This document shows positions 11,280 through 23,135 of a stretch of DNA of 64,000 nucleotides, piece by piece. The notes below the pieces were generated by a model. The model worked only from the letters and a program-made list of their open reading frames with translations. It made no database searches and was not told where the DNA came from. The stretch is taken from the NCBI GenBank assembly GCA_947396885.1, contig OX377201.1, positions 10,616,332 to 10,680,331 of the forward strand, given 5' to 3'. Each line of letters starts with the position of its first letter. Positions within the stretch are counted from its first letter, which is position 1. Position numbers and translations under genes: made by a program. This DNA comes from Heligmosomoides polygyrus polygyrus (lineage: Eukaryota; Nematoda; Chromadorea; Rhabditida; Heligmosomidae).

Positions 11280-11955
11280 TATACTGCGCAGGCGCGAAAC
11301 CAAGTTTAGATCGTCACTTAAGAAATTTTCCAAAATGAACTTCCTCACAGAAAGGGGCTCTTCTCATAGCTATACCTCGTTCGCCTGCCTTTCACCTACA
11401 GTAGAGCTCTGTCGACGGCGGCACCTCTTCCTTGGCTGCTCGCGATATCCGCGCCACCGCGTCCAGTTGGCCAGCCAGCCATCGTGGCGTCGAGAAAGAG
11501 GACACCGCTTAGGGCTTATCGAGTTTCCCTTTTAATCGGACGAAGCTCAGCGTCGCGGTCGTGCATCTTTAGCCTCGCATATCAGTTATTCTCAGGCAGC
11601 TTGGTGGCCCCACGTACTTGCGTTGCCCTTTCTCAATCGCCTCGGTAGGAGAGATGGCGCTCTCCTCTCAAGGTGAACAAGGTCATTCGCGGTTTTCAAT
11701 AGAGCATGTCAAACACGAAACGCGCTCTCTGCTTGAGCAAACAACGTATTCTGTCCGGTAGCAGTGCTGTAACCGTGTTGGGTTTATCATTGACGCTAAG
11801 CAACCAAGTTTTCCATGCATTTTCTAAGGTTTACTTTTATTTTTGACGAACTTCTTCCACCATCTCATGAATTTGAGTGTGGCATCTTGCTATTTAGTCA
11901 ATTGCCAAGTAGGAATAGAAGTGACCACGGATAGCCTTTCCATTTTCTGAACATA
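11280..11955. other. No gene or repeat recognised
   Basis: Moderately GC-rich intergenic sequence. A 66-codon frame at 11335 has no recognisable features. Confidence 0.5.
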
Positions 11956-11958
11956 AAG

Positions 11959-12123
11959 ATGTTTTGTTGCGATGAAAACTCTTGCGCTAGGCAGGACTCG
12001 AACCCACAGTTCCTGCCGACCGGGCGGAAATGCTCTACGCCATTACACCACCGGCGCCGTTTGATCGAACACAACATCCACACCTCGTGGGACCGATTAG
12101 CCCTCACCCGTATATCGGGATGA
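11959..12123 (-). repeat. tRNA-like 165-bp repeat (SINE-2), copy 1
   Basis: On the - strand a 74-nt tRNA-sized core (12057-11984) has an A-box-like ggtggtgtaatggcg and a perfect B box gggttcgagtcc. The acceptor ends are complementary (gcgccgg near the 5' end). The flanks on both sides are conserved with the copy at 16810-16974, over exactly the same 165-bp length. It is therefore a dispersed repeat, not a lone tRNA gene. Confidence 0.7.
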
Positions 12124-12639
12124 GCCGGCCGCTGATATCAGCATGGAACCAGTCAAGCTGAGGGTCTTGATAGAAGTGATTCAAGTCAGTTTCTTCACGC
12201 CTCAAGTAGCTGGTATCGAGGTTGTAAGCTTTCATAACGATATTTTAACTTATTTTTTCGGTTGTAGCTATACGAACCTTTTGTCACAATTTTGAATCTT
12301 CAGTAGATATAACAGACCAACGTACCGACTAATATCTGCTCTAATTACGTAGTGGTGCACAGTTAGGCGTGAGCCTGGTTACAAAACAGCAACAGGGTTA
12401 AATAGATCTCTCACTTCTCCCATTTCCATGAACTATTAAGTTGTCCGGAAACTTCTAAATTCCTGATATCAGCATGGAACCAACGTTTGCGTTTTGATGC
12501 TTCACTTTGAACTAACATAACTTTCTAAAATCTTATCGGATTTAGTCGAAATGAGCACCGTTCGAGTCAGCACACCTTTGACAACGAGATTCCATATGAC
12601 TTATTCCATCAGTGAAAAATTGGGCGGTCGAGATCTGAC

Positions 12640-13600
12640 AATATCCACGAAAGCTGTTTTGCCTTGGTCCTGATTGGTGAAGGTTTTACTAGCGAGAATG
12701 TTCTGAAAGTGCTTCAAAAGTCGGTTGGTGAGAGGTTTGGAGAGCATGGCGGGTGAGGCAGAACTTCAAGCCTCAATTCGTTCAATTTTCGAATAGTGGT
12801 TTGTGAAACGTGTGGGTGGGCGTTATCGTGCAAGAGAATCGGGCCTCTTCTGTTGACCAATGCTGGCTGAAGTTGACGCAATTTTCGGTGCATTCCGTCG
12901 ATTTCCTTACAGTAGGACTTTTCTGTGATTGTTTGGCCTGGTGCCAAAAAGTTGTTGTGGATCCCACCAGCCGCCGACCACCACACAGTGACCATTACCT
13001 TTTTTGGTGGAGGTTCGCCTTTGGAAAATGCCTGAGGGCTTCGTCGGCGTCCAACCAATGTCCGGTACTGTTATCATACAGAATCCACTTTTTATCACAA
13101 GCGATGATTCGATCCAAAAAACGGGTCAGTTTTGTTGCGGAAAAGTAGAGGAGAACAAGCTTTGAAATGTTACAATTTTTGATGCTCAACTCGTGGGGTA
13201 GTAACTTTTCAAGGCGTTTCAAAGCATCCGCAACAGCAGTTTTGCTGGCGTCTAGCTCTTCTGCGATCCCGCAAACTGTTTAGGATGGTTCAGCTTCCAC
13301 CAGTTCCTTTAACTCGTCGTCCACGATTGCTCTAGGTCGACCGCTACAGGGGTCATCTTCGAGGCTGAAATCGCCAGTTCGTGATTTACTGAACCGCTGG
13401 CGCACAGTGCTTCCTCCAACGCTGTTTGCCCCCCCCCCACCACTTGGTTGATTTGTGAGCTCCCTCGGCTGCCGATTGTCTCAATTTGAGGTTGAAATAA
13501 AATTTCGTTCGAAATTGCTCCTTCGACATACTTCAGTAAGCCCTTCAATAACAGAAATATAAAACAACGTTTAGACAAAAATTATTCAGTCAGATAGATC
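12640..13600 (-). pseudogene. Mariner transposase pseudogene
   Basis: Frames on the - strand give, in order, a degraded N-terminus, LDRIIACDKKWILYD (first catalytic Asp region), [26 protein letters not shown] (second catalytic Asp) and LPHPPCSPNLSPTDF (third catalytic Asp region). The order and spacing match D,D34D mariner transposases. At least two frameshifts and internal stops make it inactive. Confidence 0.85.
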
Positions 13601-13655
13601 GAAAAATTCTGTATAAAAACCGCATTAATGCAAGTTGAATTTTTGCTTCATAGTA

Positions 13656-15647
13656 CGATACCGCTCAAATTCTTTGCAAAAAAGACGCTTTGCGACGGAT
13701 TAATCCGTCACAAAGCGTCGCATTGCCATAACTCTTTTCAAAGTTACTTGTTTAAAATCTAATTAACATCATTAGAAGCCCCGTCTCATTTTCTATCCAG
13801 CGATCTAAACACCATCTAAAACGATTGCACAGTGACCTATTTATGAAGCTTTTGCTTCCTCTGCTCCGTTAATTGATTTACGACCCCTCTGAGATCCCCA
13901 GTGGCATGTCCTTAAGGCTTTCCGTTGACGAGGTTCATCGAAACTCAGAAATCCTCTATTGTTTCAGCAGATCTGTATTTGTCACGCATCAAGTGTCATT
14001 GTGGTACTAAATAGTGCCAAGTTTGAATAACATAGGCCCAATTTCAGATAAGCGCAAACACGTGGGTCTACTATTCCATTGTGGGAACGATGATCTTTAT
14101 AAAACGCGTAAAATGGCTTTGAGAAATGGAGAGAAATGACTAGATTTTCTTTTTTCCAACAAGGGATTGGTCCAATCTCAATATGCGGCGTAGGAATTCT
14201 CCTATATTTGAACTTCGGTTGCTCCTGTACAGGATAAGTACGAAAGCCGTGCTTTTTGTGGTCTACAGTAGACCACAAGCACATTCGAATCTAAAAAGAA
14301 CAAGAAGATTTTGGCCGTTCAAAGTAGATTTCTATGCCGCCAAAATTTGACGAAAACAACGGAAAATTTTGTTTCAGTCGCTTACCTCTTTATGGATGAG
14401 TTGAGTCGAAAAACCAACTGGACAGCATTTCTCAGCTCGTTGCGAGCTTTCCAAGGATGTAATATTGTCCGTATTCAAACTGAAAACCATTTTCTCCTTT
14501 TCGGCCGGGAGGTAAGCGACTGAAACAAAGGCCAAAACAAGTTTGGGGCTGCGCTTCGGCCCGAGTGCGGCGGCCGGCCGCTCGCTGCCCTAGCGACCTC
14601 CCGCGGCAGTCCACATGCCATATATCGCCTATGTACCGTATTCACACTTCCTGTGGAGTGCCGCGGGAGGTCGCAAGGGCAGCGAGCGGCCCGCCGCCGT
14701 GTCCGCTCTCGGGCCGAAGCGCAGCCCCAAACTTGTTTCCTCGGCTGAAGAGGTGAAAATGGTATTCAGCTTGAATACGGACAACATAAAATCTGTGAAA
14801 AGCTCGCAACGAGCTGAGAAATGCTGTCCAGTTGATTTTTCGAATAAACTCATCCATAAAGAGGTAAGCGACTGAAACGGAATTTTCTGTTGTTTTCGTC
14901 AAATTTTGGCCGCATAGAAATCTACTTTGAACGGCCAAAATCTTTTCGTTCTTTTCAGATTCGAATGTGCTTGTGGTATGCTGTAGACCACAAAAAACAC
15001 GGCTTTCGTACTTACCCTGTACAGGAGCAACCGAAGTTCAAAGATAGGAGAAATCCACGCCGCATATTAAGAATAGACCAATCCCTTGTTGGAAAAAAGA
15101 AAATCTAGTTGATTCTCTCCATTTTTCAAAGCCGTTTCACACGTTTTATAAAGACCATCGTTCACACAATAAAGTAGTAGAATACTGTCTTCTGTAACAG
15201 GCTACTAGCTGGGTAATTCTTCACTGAACCTTGGGTTTCCGCGCGTTTACGTTTATCAGAAGTCGGGCCTATGTTATTCAAACTTGGCACTATTTAGTAC
15301 CACAATGACACCTAATGCGTAACAAATACAGATCTGCTGTAACAATAGAGGATTTCTGAGTTTCGATGAACCTCGTCAACTGAAAGCCTTAAAGACATGC
15401 CACTGGGGATCTCGGAGGGGTCGTAAATCAATAAACGGAGCAGAGGAAGCAAAAGCTTCATAAATAGGTCACTGTGCAATCGTTTTAGATGGTGTTTAGA
15501 TCGCTGGATAGAAAATGAGACGGGGCTTCTGAGGGTGTTAATTAGATTTTAAACAAATAACTTTGAAAAGAGTTATGGCAATGCGACGCTTTGTGACGGA
15601 TTAATCCGTCGCAAAGCGTTTTTTTGCAAAGAATTTGAGCGGTATTG
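13656..15647. mobile_element. 2-kb near-perfect palindromic foldback element, TA flanked
   Basis: The left arm (13656-14614) and right arm (14653-15647) are inverse complements with few differences, around a spacer of about 38 bp. The outer tips read cgataccgctcaaattcttt and are flanked by TA on both sides, as for Tc1/mariner-type insertions. Near each tip there is a small palindrome, gacgctttgcgacgg around attaat. The inner third of each arm is strongly GC-rich. No transposase frame is present. It sits inside an older mariner. Confidence 0.85.
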
Positions 15648-15915
15648 TAGATGAATGAAAACTAGTATCACAAAACGCTGAGAACTTTCCGGATAACCTT
15701 ATATAATATCGTAAGAGTGGATACAGCTGGTTCTACCTAGGAAGTCTATGTCTGCGAACCATTTAATAGCACTCGCTAAAAAGTGTAAAAGCCAAGTGCA
15801 AAGCGCATGTCAAGCAAGATTGCTTCACGGCATCCCTTATAAGTTTACGACTATTCAACAACATCGTTCGATCATGGTCGACCGATGTTATTTAGCCGTT
15901 GTGTAAGCTGTCCAT

Positions 15916-16214
15916 GAATAAAGGACAAGAATAAAGGACTGCGTTACTCAATCCCTTTTGGGATGCGCCACGCATTCCACTTCTACGGGATGTCGTGGAG
16001 GCGATTTGAATGCGTATTTGGCCATACAATGACTTGCGGTGGCCAGCCGATGAACAAGTCAGCGCTTTCTCCTTTCCAGACACGTCTGCTACCAATTCAC
16101 CGACCCCGGATGGATGGAAGGCCTGGTTGGTCTGGGCGGGAAATCCGAACCAGGAACCTGGTATCGGGTGCAGGCGACAGACGGCGTCTCTTCCGACTGC
16201 GCTACACGCGCCCA
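15916..16214 (-). mobile_element. SINE-1, full length
   Basis: Head, body and AAAGGA-type tail are present. The head at the right end reads (complement) gcgtgtagcgcagtcggaag. Confidence 0.9.
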
Positions 16215-16805
16215 TTTTAGGCATACTAAGCACTATTTCTGGTACCTTAAGTGTTCCTAAAATTCTTGGAAGAAGTACGATTAGGCAAGCAGCTGAGAGA
16301 TCTCTGCTTCATTCAGGCATAATTGCGTATTCTCAGTTTTGCCGTCGAAGGTGTTACGCCTGCAATAGGGGGTGATTAGCGCCCGCAGTTTTCCTCCTGT
16401 TTGCACAGATTGAGCATGCAAACGACTGCGAGCGCAAGCTGACCAAATAGCTTCTTCGACGCATCTCCGCTTGCGGCCGGCAGTTGGCGCGCCTTCGAAG
16501 TTTTCCCGGTATAAAACGTGATCATTTCTAGCAATTGCCGTATGAGTATCGATGGTTCAAGAAGTTAGTTCTTGTCGCGTTCTGTTCTTCTTCCAAAAAC
16601 GACATTTTGGATGGATCTTCTCGCACTACTTTTCAGAAAGAGATTTTCAGAAAATCCGGTTCCGAAAAAATTCTTAACTTTCCTATTATGCAACTTTTCT
16701 GCATTTACTTCCGGACTTACTTTTTCGATCTTTTAAAACAAAAACCAAAAAGTTTGGAAATATTCAGAAAGTGTGGAAGTCCAAAAATTTGTAACGTTTT
16801 TGTCA
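16215..16805. other. No gene or repeat recognised
   Basis: Intergenic. A 100-codon + strand frame at 16535 is phenylalanine- and lysine-rich, without a recognisable domain. Confidence 0.5.
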
Positions 16806-16809
16806 CAAC

Positions 16810-16974
16810 GATGTTTTGTTGCGATCAAAACTTCTAGCGCCAGGCGGGACTCGAACCCGCACCTCCCTCTAACCGGGCGGGAATGCTCTACGCCATTACA
16901 CCACCGGCGCCGTTTGATCGAACGCAACATCCAACCTCATGGGACCGATCAGCACCCACCCGTATCCGGGATGA
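16810..16974 (-). repeat. tRNA-like 165-bp repeat (SINE-2), copy 2
   Basis: The 74-nt core (16910-16837) has gcgccgg at its 5' end and the pairing ctggcgc at its 3' end. It has an intact T arm, gcggg-ttcgagt-cccgc, and A- and B-box promoter motifs. The anticodon arm is irregular and lacks a clear U33, so a functional tRNA is doubtful. The flanks match copy 1. Confidence 0.7.
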
Positions 16975-17036
16975 TTTAAACTGTAGCTTTTTTGTTAGCA
17001 GCGTGTTTTACATGCTTCTGAACTTTTCCAGGTGCA

Positions 17037-17243
17037 TGTCGCGAAAGTGAGCAGCATCGGTAGTTGGGAGAGCGCCAGCCAACAATAACCGAGCAGAGCA
17101 CAGACCGAACAAATGTCAGCCGGTCAGGGTACGAACTGTACACGCCCTCTCTGAATGGCACGCTCATTCTATACGATCCGATCTCACTGGATGGGCGTTC
17201 CCATCGCCCAACGCTGCTCATCTTCGCGACATATACCCTTTTC
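17037..17243. repeat. Short inverted repeat around atgtcgcgaa
   Basis: The left end, catgtcgcgaaagtgagcagc, and the right end, gctgctcatcttcgcgacat, are inverse complements with about 120 bp between them. It is probably a small MITE, with no further evidence. Confidence 0.5.
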
Positions 17244-17817
17244 CATTTTTCAAAACTTATAACATGTCGAGGGATACCCTTTTCGAAATTTCCACTATAG
17301 CGAACCACTACAACAAACCGCAGATCTATCCTAGTCCGGGGGGGGGGGCACAGAATTAAAAATTATGTAACAAATTGACCTGACACTCACAGAGCGGATT
17401 GAAGAAAACACCGAACGAGAAAACAAGCTAAAAACAAAGAAATAACCGCGGTTCTAAGGGCTTCCCGGCGGGCAACACGCATCCAAACACAGCTGACCGC
17501 TGCCTGACATGTTATGACCAGGATATCTCATGGTGAGCCGAGCACATAGCATTACAACATCGTCTTGTTTTTGTTGCATTTTTTTAAATGAACTTTGTCG
17601 GTTTCGGCCCTTCAGAAGAATACATTTTTAGAGCTAAAACTTCAAGGTAGTTGAGCAAAAAGTTCCGCCCCCCCCCCCCCCCTCCCAAGGCAACAAACTT
17701 TTTCGCGTGTTACTCAAGTTTCTGGAATGCGCTGCTCGCCAACAATTATCGTATGGTGAGTGGGAGTACTGCGTCACTGGGCGTTATTCGTTGCTTGATA
17801 GTGTTCATTACACTCTA

Positions 17818-18068
17818 AGGCCCCTGTTATACTCCCGCGGGAGCTTCCGCGGATGGGCGGAAATCGCGTCGGGACCCCGCGCCGGGCCACTCGTCGCGGC
17901 CCGCCACGCCCGCCTCCGCCGTGCACCATTGGTCCGCGGAAGGGCGGGAATCGCGCCGAGATCCCTCACCTGGCCAATCGCCGGGCCCCGCCAGGCCCGC
18001 CGTCTGCGGTGCACCCCTAGTCCGCTGACGTTCCGCGGATGCTCCCACGGGAGTATAACACTGGCCTA
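17818..18068. mobile_element. GC-rich MITE with about 35-bp inverted termini
   Basis: The ends are ctgttatactcccgcgggag and (inverse) ctcccacgggagtataacac. The interior is very GC-rich and contains an imperfect internal duplication around cggaa-ggcggaaatcgcg. No coding signal is consistent, although long frames arise from the composition. Confidence 0.75.
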
Positions 18069-18480
18069 AGGTGTGCCCTACAAAATGCACTTAATGTGGG
18101 CGAGCAACGGGTTACTCAGGGGAAACTTAGAGGAAACTACCAAAATTATTCATTTAGGTGGCAATCATCCAACTTTCACATACACTGTAGATGACATTCT
18201 TATCGAGAAAATGAAACAGATACTAAATCTTGACATCCTTATAACAAAGGACCTCATCTTTGACCTACATGGTGAAAGAATTGCTATTACAGCCACTAGG
18301 ATCGCTTGCAATCTACTTAGAGGTTTAAGAACTAGAATACGATGACGTATTTGGTGGCGTATAAAGGCTACTCGAGCCCTCACTTGAATATGGAACGGTG
18401 ATGTTCAATCCGTTAAAGAAAAAAATTGCATCAAAGCTCGAAATCATTCAAAATGTTAAGTTGGCGGGAAGGTTTTGGTG
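18069..18480 (+). pseudogene. Non-LTR reverse transcriptase C-terminal fragment
   Basis: The + strand frame gives FTYTVDDILIEKMKQILNLDILI, DLIFDLHGERI and TATRIACNLLRGLRTR. After a frame break, FNPLKKKIASKLEIIQNV follows. The pattern (nearly hydrophobic-D-LGI, F-HI, K-R--F-LLR--RT, N----K-I--LE-VQ) is that of the thumb/C-terminal region of Jockey/CR1-like RTs. Both ends are truncated. Confidence 0.65.
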
Positions 18481-18839
18481 GTTTTGTGCAATCGCTGTTC
18501 GCTCGTTTATTTCTAAATCAATATTCAACTTACTTCGCATTTTTATATAACGTCTGATGCGGATTTCTTCGCTCTATCTGAAGGAATAACACGTCTTTCA
18601 CCAATGCTTAATAATTATGCTTCTTCGAAGACTTATAGAAGTATGTCGAAAGAGCAATTCCGAGAAGTATTTTTTTTTCAATTTCAAAGTAGGCCAATCC
18701 GCCGTCGAAGTAAACCAGCAAATCAACCATTTGTGTGGCCGAATAGTATTGGAGTGAGCACGCAAGGGTGATTCTGTAATTTCGTTGTGGAGATTTCAAC
18801 CTTGAAGGTGCACTCCGAAGCGATAGACCTACTAAAAGA

Positions 18840-19298
18840 CTTTAAAGAGAAAATACAGCCGAAATCCTTGATAAAGGATGAAGGATAAAGGACGGCATAT
18901 TCAATCCCTTTTGGGATGCGCCACGCATTCTACTTCTACGGGATATCGTGGAGGCGATTCGAATGCGTATTCGGTCATACAATGACTTGCGGTGGCCAGC
19001 CGATGAACAAGTCAGCGCTTTGTCCTTCCCAGATACGTCTGGTACCAATACACCGACCCCGTAGGGATGGAAGGCTTGGTCGGCCTGGGCGGGAAATCCG
19101 AACCAGGAACCTGGTATCGGGTGCACGCGACAGTCGGCGCCTCCTCCGACTGCGCTACACGCGCCCACTGCGCTATACACGAAATCCTTGATAGCGCAGT
19201 TTATCAAACGATGTGGCGAAGCATTTCGCTGTCAGGGATTTCGGCTGTGTTTTCTCAGTTAAATTGCTGTAAGTCGTTGATGAATCCGGCCCCAGGAC
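18840..19298. mobile_element. MITE-1 copy, split by a SINE-1 insertion
   Basis: The ends contain gagaaaatacagccgaaatcc and its inverse gggatttcggctgtgttttctc, matching the copies at 20687 and 45426. A SINE-1 lies between duplicated gaaatccttgata strings. The left arm is shortened. Confidence 0.8.
18874..19180 (-). mobile_element. SINE-1, full length, with 13-bp target duplication
   Basis: The exact string gaaatccttgata flanks the element at 18861-18873 and 19181-19193. Because it is inserted into MITE-1, the empty site can be inferred from the other MITE-1 copies. Confidence 0.93.
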
Positions 19299-19379
19299 GA
19301 CAGATTGAAGGCCTTTGTGGAAGCCAATCCATGAGAATGCGAACAGTCCATGGAGTATGGAAGGTCTAGGAGTCAGTAA

Positions 19380-20180
19380 CACTGCTGTTGCTAATGGTTT
19401 GAAACGCCTCGGAAAGGTGAAAACCTCGAAAAGGGGGGGGGCTTGAGTGGTCGCCAGAAATTGCCGTGTTTCGAAATCTGTTCTTTTTTGCTTCTCCAGA
19501 ATCAGAACTGCCCGTTTTTGGATCGAATCGTCGGTGGTGATAAAAGGAGGGTTTATACGATGACCGAAGACAATCAGGACAATGGATTGAAGTCGACGAA
19601 CCCTTCCCCCCACCCCAGGCACTTTCAAAAGCCAAAGCCCCACCAGAAAAAGGCGACGGCAACAGTGTGCTGGTAGTCGACGGCGGACGTGATTCACTAC
19701 AACTTTCTGGAACTGAGCCCAACCATCATAGCAGAGTCCTACTGTGACGAAATCGAGAAGCACGGAAAATTGAGAGAGCCGCAGCCCGCACTGATCAACG
19801 GAGGAGGTCCTGAGATTCTTCTGCACCGCCTAATCGTTTCGCAAATCACCATGCGAAAATTAAACGAACTAGCGGTTGAAGTTCTACCTCACTTGCCTAC
19901 CCAACAGACCTTGCGGCAAGCGACTACCACCTTTTTAAGCACTTTCAGAACTTCCTTAGAACATTCGCTATTAAGGACCACGGGAAACCTGCCTTTCTAG
20001 AATTTTTCGCGCCACCTTGACCGCCCAGTTTTTTCGCTGATGGAATTAGCCAACTATAGTCGGAAAAGCTGGAAGAGAAGTTTGCTGATTCGAACGGTGC
20101 TTATTTCGACTAAATCCGGTGAGCAGGAACAAAATTGAAGCGTACACCTTAGAACTGCTAGAACTTTCCGGCCAACCTCA
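19380..20180 (+). pseudogene. Mariner relic, degraded transposase
   Basis: On the + strand the remnants are FLDRIVGGDKR, HQKKATATVCW, ITMRKLNELAVEVLPHLP and the right terminus agaactttccggccaacct. It belongs to the same family as the 12.4-kb element, with many stops and shifts. The left terminus is lost. Confidence 0.75.
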
Positions 20181-20199
20181 TGATACGCCTTGAGATTGC

Positions 20200-20685
20200 C
20201 GGGTGTTCAAAAAAAGCTAGTCGTCTTCCCAGAAACGCCTCCGTGAATGCGCACCCCCGACAATTGAGCTCATTCGTTCTCGCCGATGACGATTGGCGCT
20301 GATTAGCCGCTGTCAGTTTCAGTGACGTCTTCTACTTGGCATGTCGGTGAAAACGCCTCCGAGGTACATCTTCTCTTCCCCGTGAGCCTTCCTGTACTAT
20401 TGCTTTTCGTGAATGCTTCAATGGAACACTAGTCGCGGCACCGCATCTGTTTCGAGTTTTTTCGGCTAATAACCTCGCAAAGCCTCTCCATAAGCAGAGC
20501 CGTAAACTCGATTGTGCAGCGGGTGTGCGGCTGCACGCCTTCTCATACTCTGTCCATCATCAGCCTCTCGACGCGTTGTTAACTCCGGCTATTTCTGGCC
20601 TATCTCCCTCACAGACTTCGTGCACGTCAGAATCTCTCATGGGACTTGACGTGAGTGGCTGGCTGCCTGCAACACTTTCTGGGGA
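20200..20685. other. No gene or repeat recognised
   Basis: Intergenic. It is moderately GC-rich, and an 84-codon frame at 20525 overlaps MITE-1. Confidence 0.5.
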
Positions 20686-20686
20686 C

Positions 20687-20848
20687 GCATTTATCAACGA
20701 CTTACAGCAGTTTAACAAAGAAAATACCGCCGAAATCCCTGATAGCGCGACTTATCAAGCGATATGGCGAAGCATTTAAACAGCTCTGACAGGGATTTCG
20801 GCTGTATTTTCTCTGTTATACTGCTGTAAGTCGTCGATAAATCCGGCA
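20687..20848. mobile_element. MITE-1, complete copy
   Basis: About 60 bp at each end are inverse complements, with tips reading (inverse) ggatttatcgacgacttaca. The element folds into one hairpin around gatatggcgaagcattt. Confidence 0.88.
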
Positions 20849-20895
20849 CCTGGTCTACTATTGATAGCTGACATTTATTAAAAACGATACAGATC

Positions 20896-20930
20896 TTCTT
20901 CTTCTTCTTCTTCTTCTTCTTCTTCTTCTT
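20896..20930. repeat. (GAA)n / (TTC)n tail of the RTE element
   Basis: About eleven units of a 3-bp repeat lie at the 3' terminus of the LINE. The LINE fragment at 61050-61588 also ends in GAA units. Confidence 0.95.
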
Positions 20931-23135
20931 CAGCGTCTGTCCCGCTTCGTAGCGGGGTCCGCTATTCTGGCGTCATGACGCCACCTTTCCCGATCCAGCG
21001 CTAGATCAGGGTGGACGCCAGCCGCTTTCAAGTCCGTACGTAACGTATCAGCCCAGCGCTGCTTCGGGCGCCCTCTAGGCCGCTTTCCTACCACCTCGAA
21101 CTTAAGGCCTATCTTGCGGACGCTATCTTCCTTTCCACGCAGAACGTGGCCGTACCATCGTAAGCGAGCTTCGCGCATCTTGTCCGCTATCGGCGCGACA
21201 CCGAACTTCTGCCGATAGCATCGTTTCGGATGCGGTCCATGCGCGTGACTTCTGCCGTCCAGCGCAGCATCTTCGTCTCCATGACGCTGAGGCGCGTTTC
21301 AACCTCCTTGGTCACAGGCCAACACTCAGCGCCGTACATCGCTACTGGCCGGATGACTGCCCTGTAGATCTTTGACTTAAAGCGCTCCGGTATCTTCCTA
21401 TCGCAGAGCACCCCAGTCAACGAGCGCCACTTAGACCAAGCTGCACTCACGCGTGAATTCACTTCGACCATCAGTTTGCCGTCAGACGCGACTGCTGATC
21501 CCAGGTACTTAAAGACCGCAGTGCGTGGAAGCTCGATGCCGTTAACCTTGATGGAGCTGGACTCGGTAACGTCCGTCGTTAGATATTCGGTCTTCTTCAC
21601 GTTCAATCTGAGTCCAAACCGCTCCAAGCGATCACACCAAGCTTGCACCTCTCGCTCGAGTTCACCTTTATCTTCGCTAGCGAGCATCACGTCATCGGCA
21701 TAAAGCTACGTCCAAGGGACGGGCTTCTGAAGATCTTGTGTGATGGCATCCATGACGACAACAAAGAGGAGTGGGGAAAGCGCAGAACCCTGGTGTACCC
21801 CGACAGAGATGGGGAACTCCATCGAGGTTCCAGCTGCAGCTTGCACTCGACTCTTTGGACAAGAGTAGAGAATTCGCACCCACTCTATGAGCTCTTCGGG
21901 AACTCCATGATGTCGCAAGGCGTACCATATCACTTCAGGCGGTACGCGGTCAAAGGCCTTCTCCAAGTCGAGGAAGGCGATATGCACTGCCTTCTGTTTC
22001 TCGCGATGCTTCTCTATCAGGAGGCGGGCGGCGTGTATGGCATCAATGGTGCCACAGCCAGCCACGAAGCCGCACTGATTGCTGGACAGCTGGACGATGT
22101 CCCGAATTCGTCCATCGACAACTCGCTCAAAGATCTTCATGCTGTGCGAAAGCAAGCGAATCGGACGGTAATTGGAGCAGTCTGCAGGACTGCCCTTCTT
22201 CTTCCAAATCGGAATCGTCGTACTTTGGCGCCAACTCTCAGGCACTTTTTTCTCCGCCACAAGCTGATTAAAGACTAACTAACTACCTGACTAACTTCGC
22301 CAACCACTCAGCAGGGTACCAAAACTTCGACTTCCACAGTTCTGCTGCCACGTCGTCGGGCCGAGTCGCTTTGCCTGGCCTCATCTTCTTCAAAGCCGCT
22401 TCAATCTCCTCCATGGTGATCTTCTGAACGGGGCCGTGGGTTGGAGCCGTTGAGGGGATGGCTGGATGAGGAAATTCTACTGTAGAGATTTCCTCAAAGT
22501 AATCGCGCCATCGCTTCTATGCCTTATTGCGGTCCGTAAGGAGATGGCCGTTCTCATCATTGATGCCGAAGAACTTCTCGATGTCCTCGGTCTGGCGATG
22601 ACGATTCTTTGCGAGTCGGTACAGATACCGCTCACCATCGCGCGACTCGAGCTTCTCGTTGACATCTCCATAATGAGTGGCTTTTGCAACAGCCACGGCC
22701 TTCTTTGCAGCTTTCTTCGCTTCTTGGTACTTCCGCCAGTTATCGGCTGTCTTTTCGCCGAGAAACACGTGATATAGCGTCTTCTTCTCTCGAACTTTGG
22801 CTTTCACGTCATCTGTCCACAGCCAGGCCTGCTTGTCGACCTTCCGTCCTCCAGGCTTCGTGATGCCGAGCTCCGACCGTGCAGCGTGACGAATCGCGTC
22901 GGTCGCCTTCTTCCAAGTTTCGTCGACAGTTGTCACTGTCGGTAACCGCACGCGAGAAATCACAGCTGCTTCCTTCTCTTTCATTCGCCACAACTTGATT
23001 CTTGGTGCACCGCATCGCTCGACCTGCTTCAGCCTCGGAGGGGCGATCTTTAAAGTACAGATCAGCGGTCGATGCTGTGGGGCGACCGACTCATACGGCA
23101 CGACCTTCGCGTCTGTGACAAGACTTCGGTCTCGA
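20930..23135 (-). pseudogene. RTE ORF2 (endonuclease tail, reverse transcriptase), broken
   Basis: Frame segments are 23101-22517 (endonuclease end and linker), 22260-21706 (RT fingers and palm up to PVPWT, then TAG), 21690-21187 (YADD and thumb) and 21178-20930 (C-terminal module ending IADPATKRD). Palm residues FLDLEKAFD and YADD are intact, so the enzyme was lost only through the stop and shifts. Only the last part of the endonuclease is present. Confidence 0.9.

Larger units (their letters stand above)
12436..15711. mobile_element. Mariner-type transposon, interrupted by a 2-kb palindrome
   Basis: The left terminus contains ttgtccggaaacttct and the right terminus is its inverse (agaactttccggataacct). 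TA flanks each end. The transposase relic lies at 13600-12640 on the - strand. The 13656-15647 palindrome is inserted between its 5' side and the right terminus. The same terminus occurs at 20180 and 60228, so this is a family of at least three members. Confidence 0.75.

Noticed and set aside
16837..16910. Functional tRNA gene
   Set aside because: Promoter boxes and T arm are good, but the anticodon arm lacks a clear 7-nt loop with U33, and the copy at 11984-12057 shares flanks. Repeat preferred.
17707..18090. Arg/Pro/Ala-rich open frames on both strands
   Set aside because: They lie in a GC-rich MITE with inverse ends; composition explains them.
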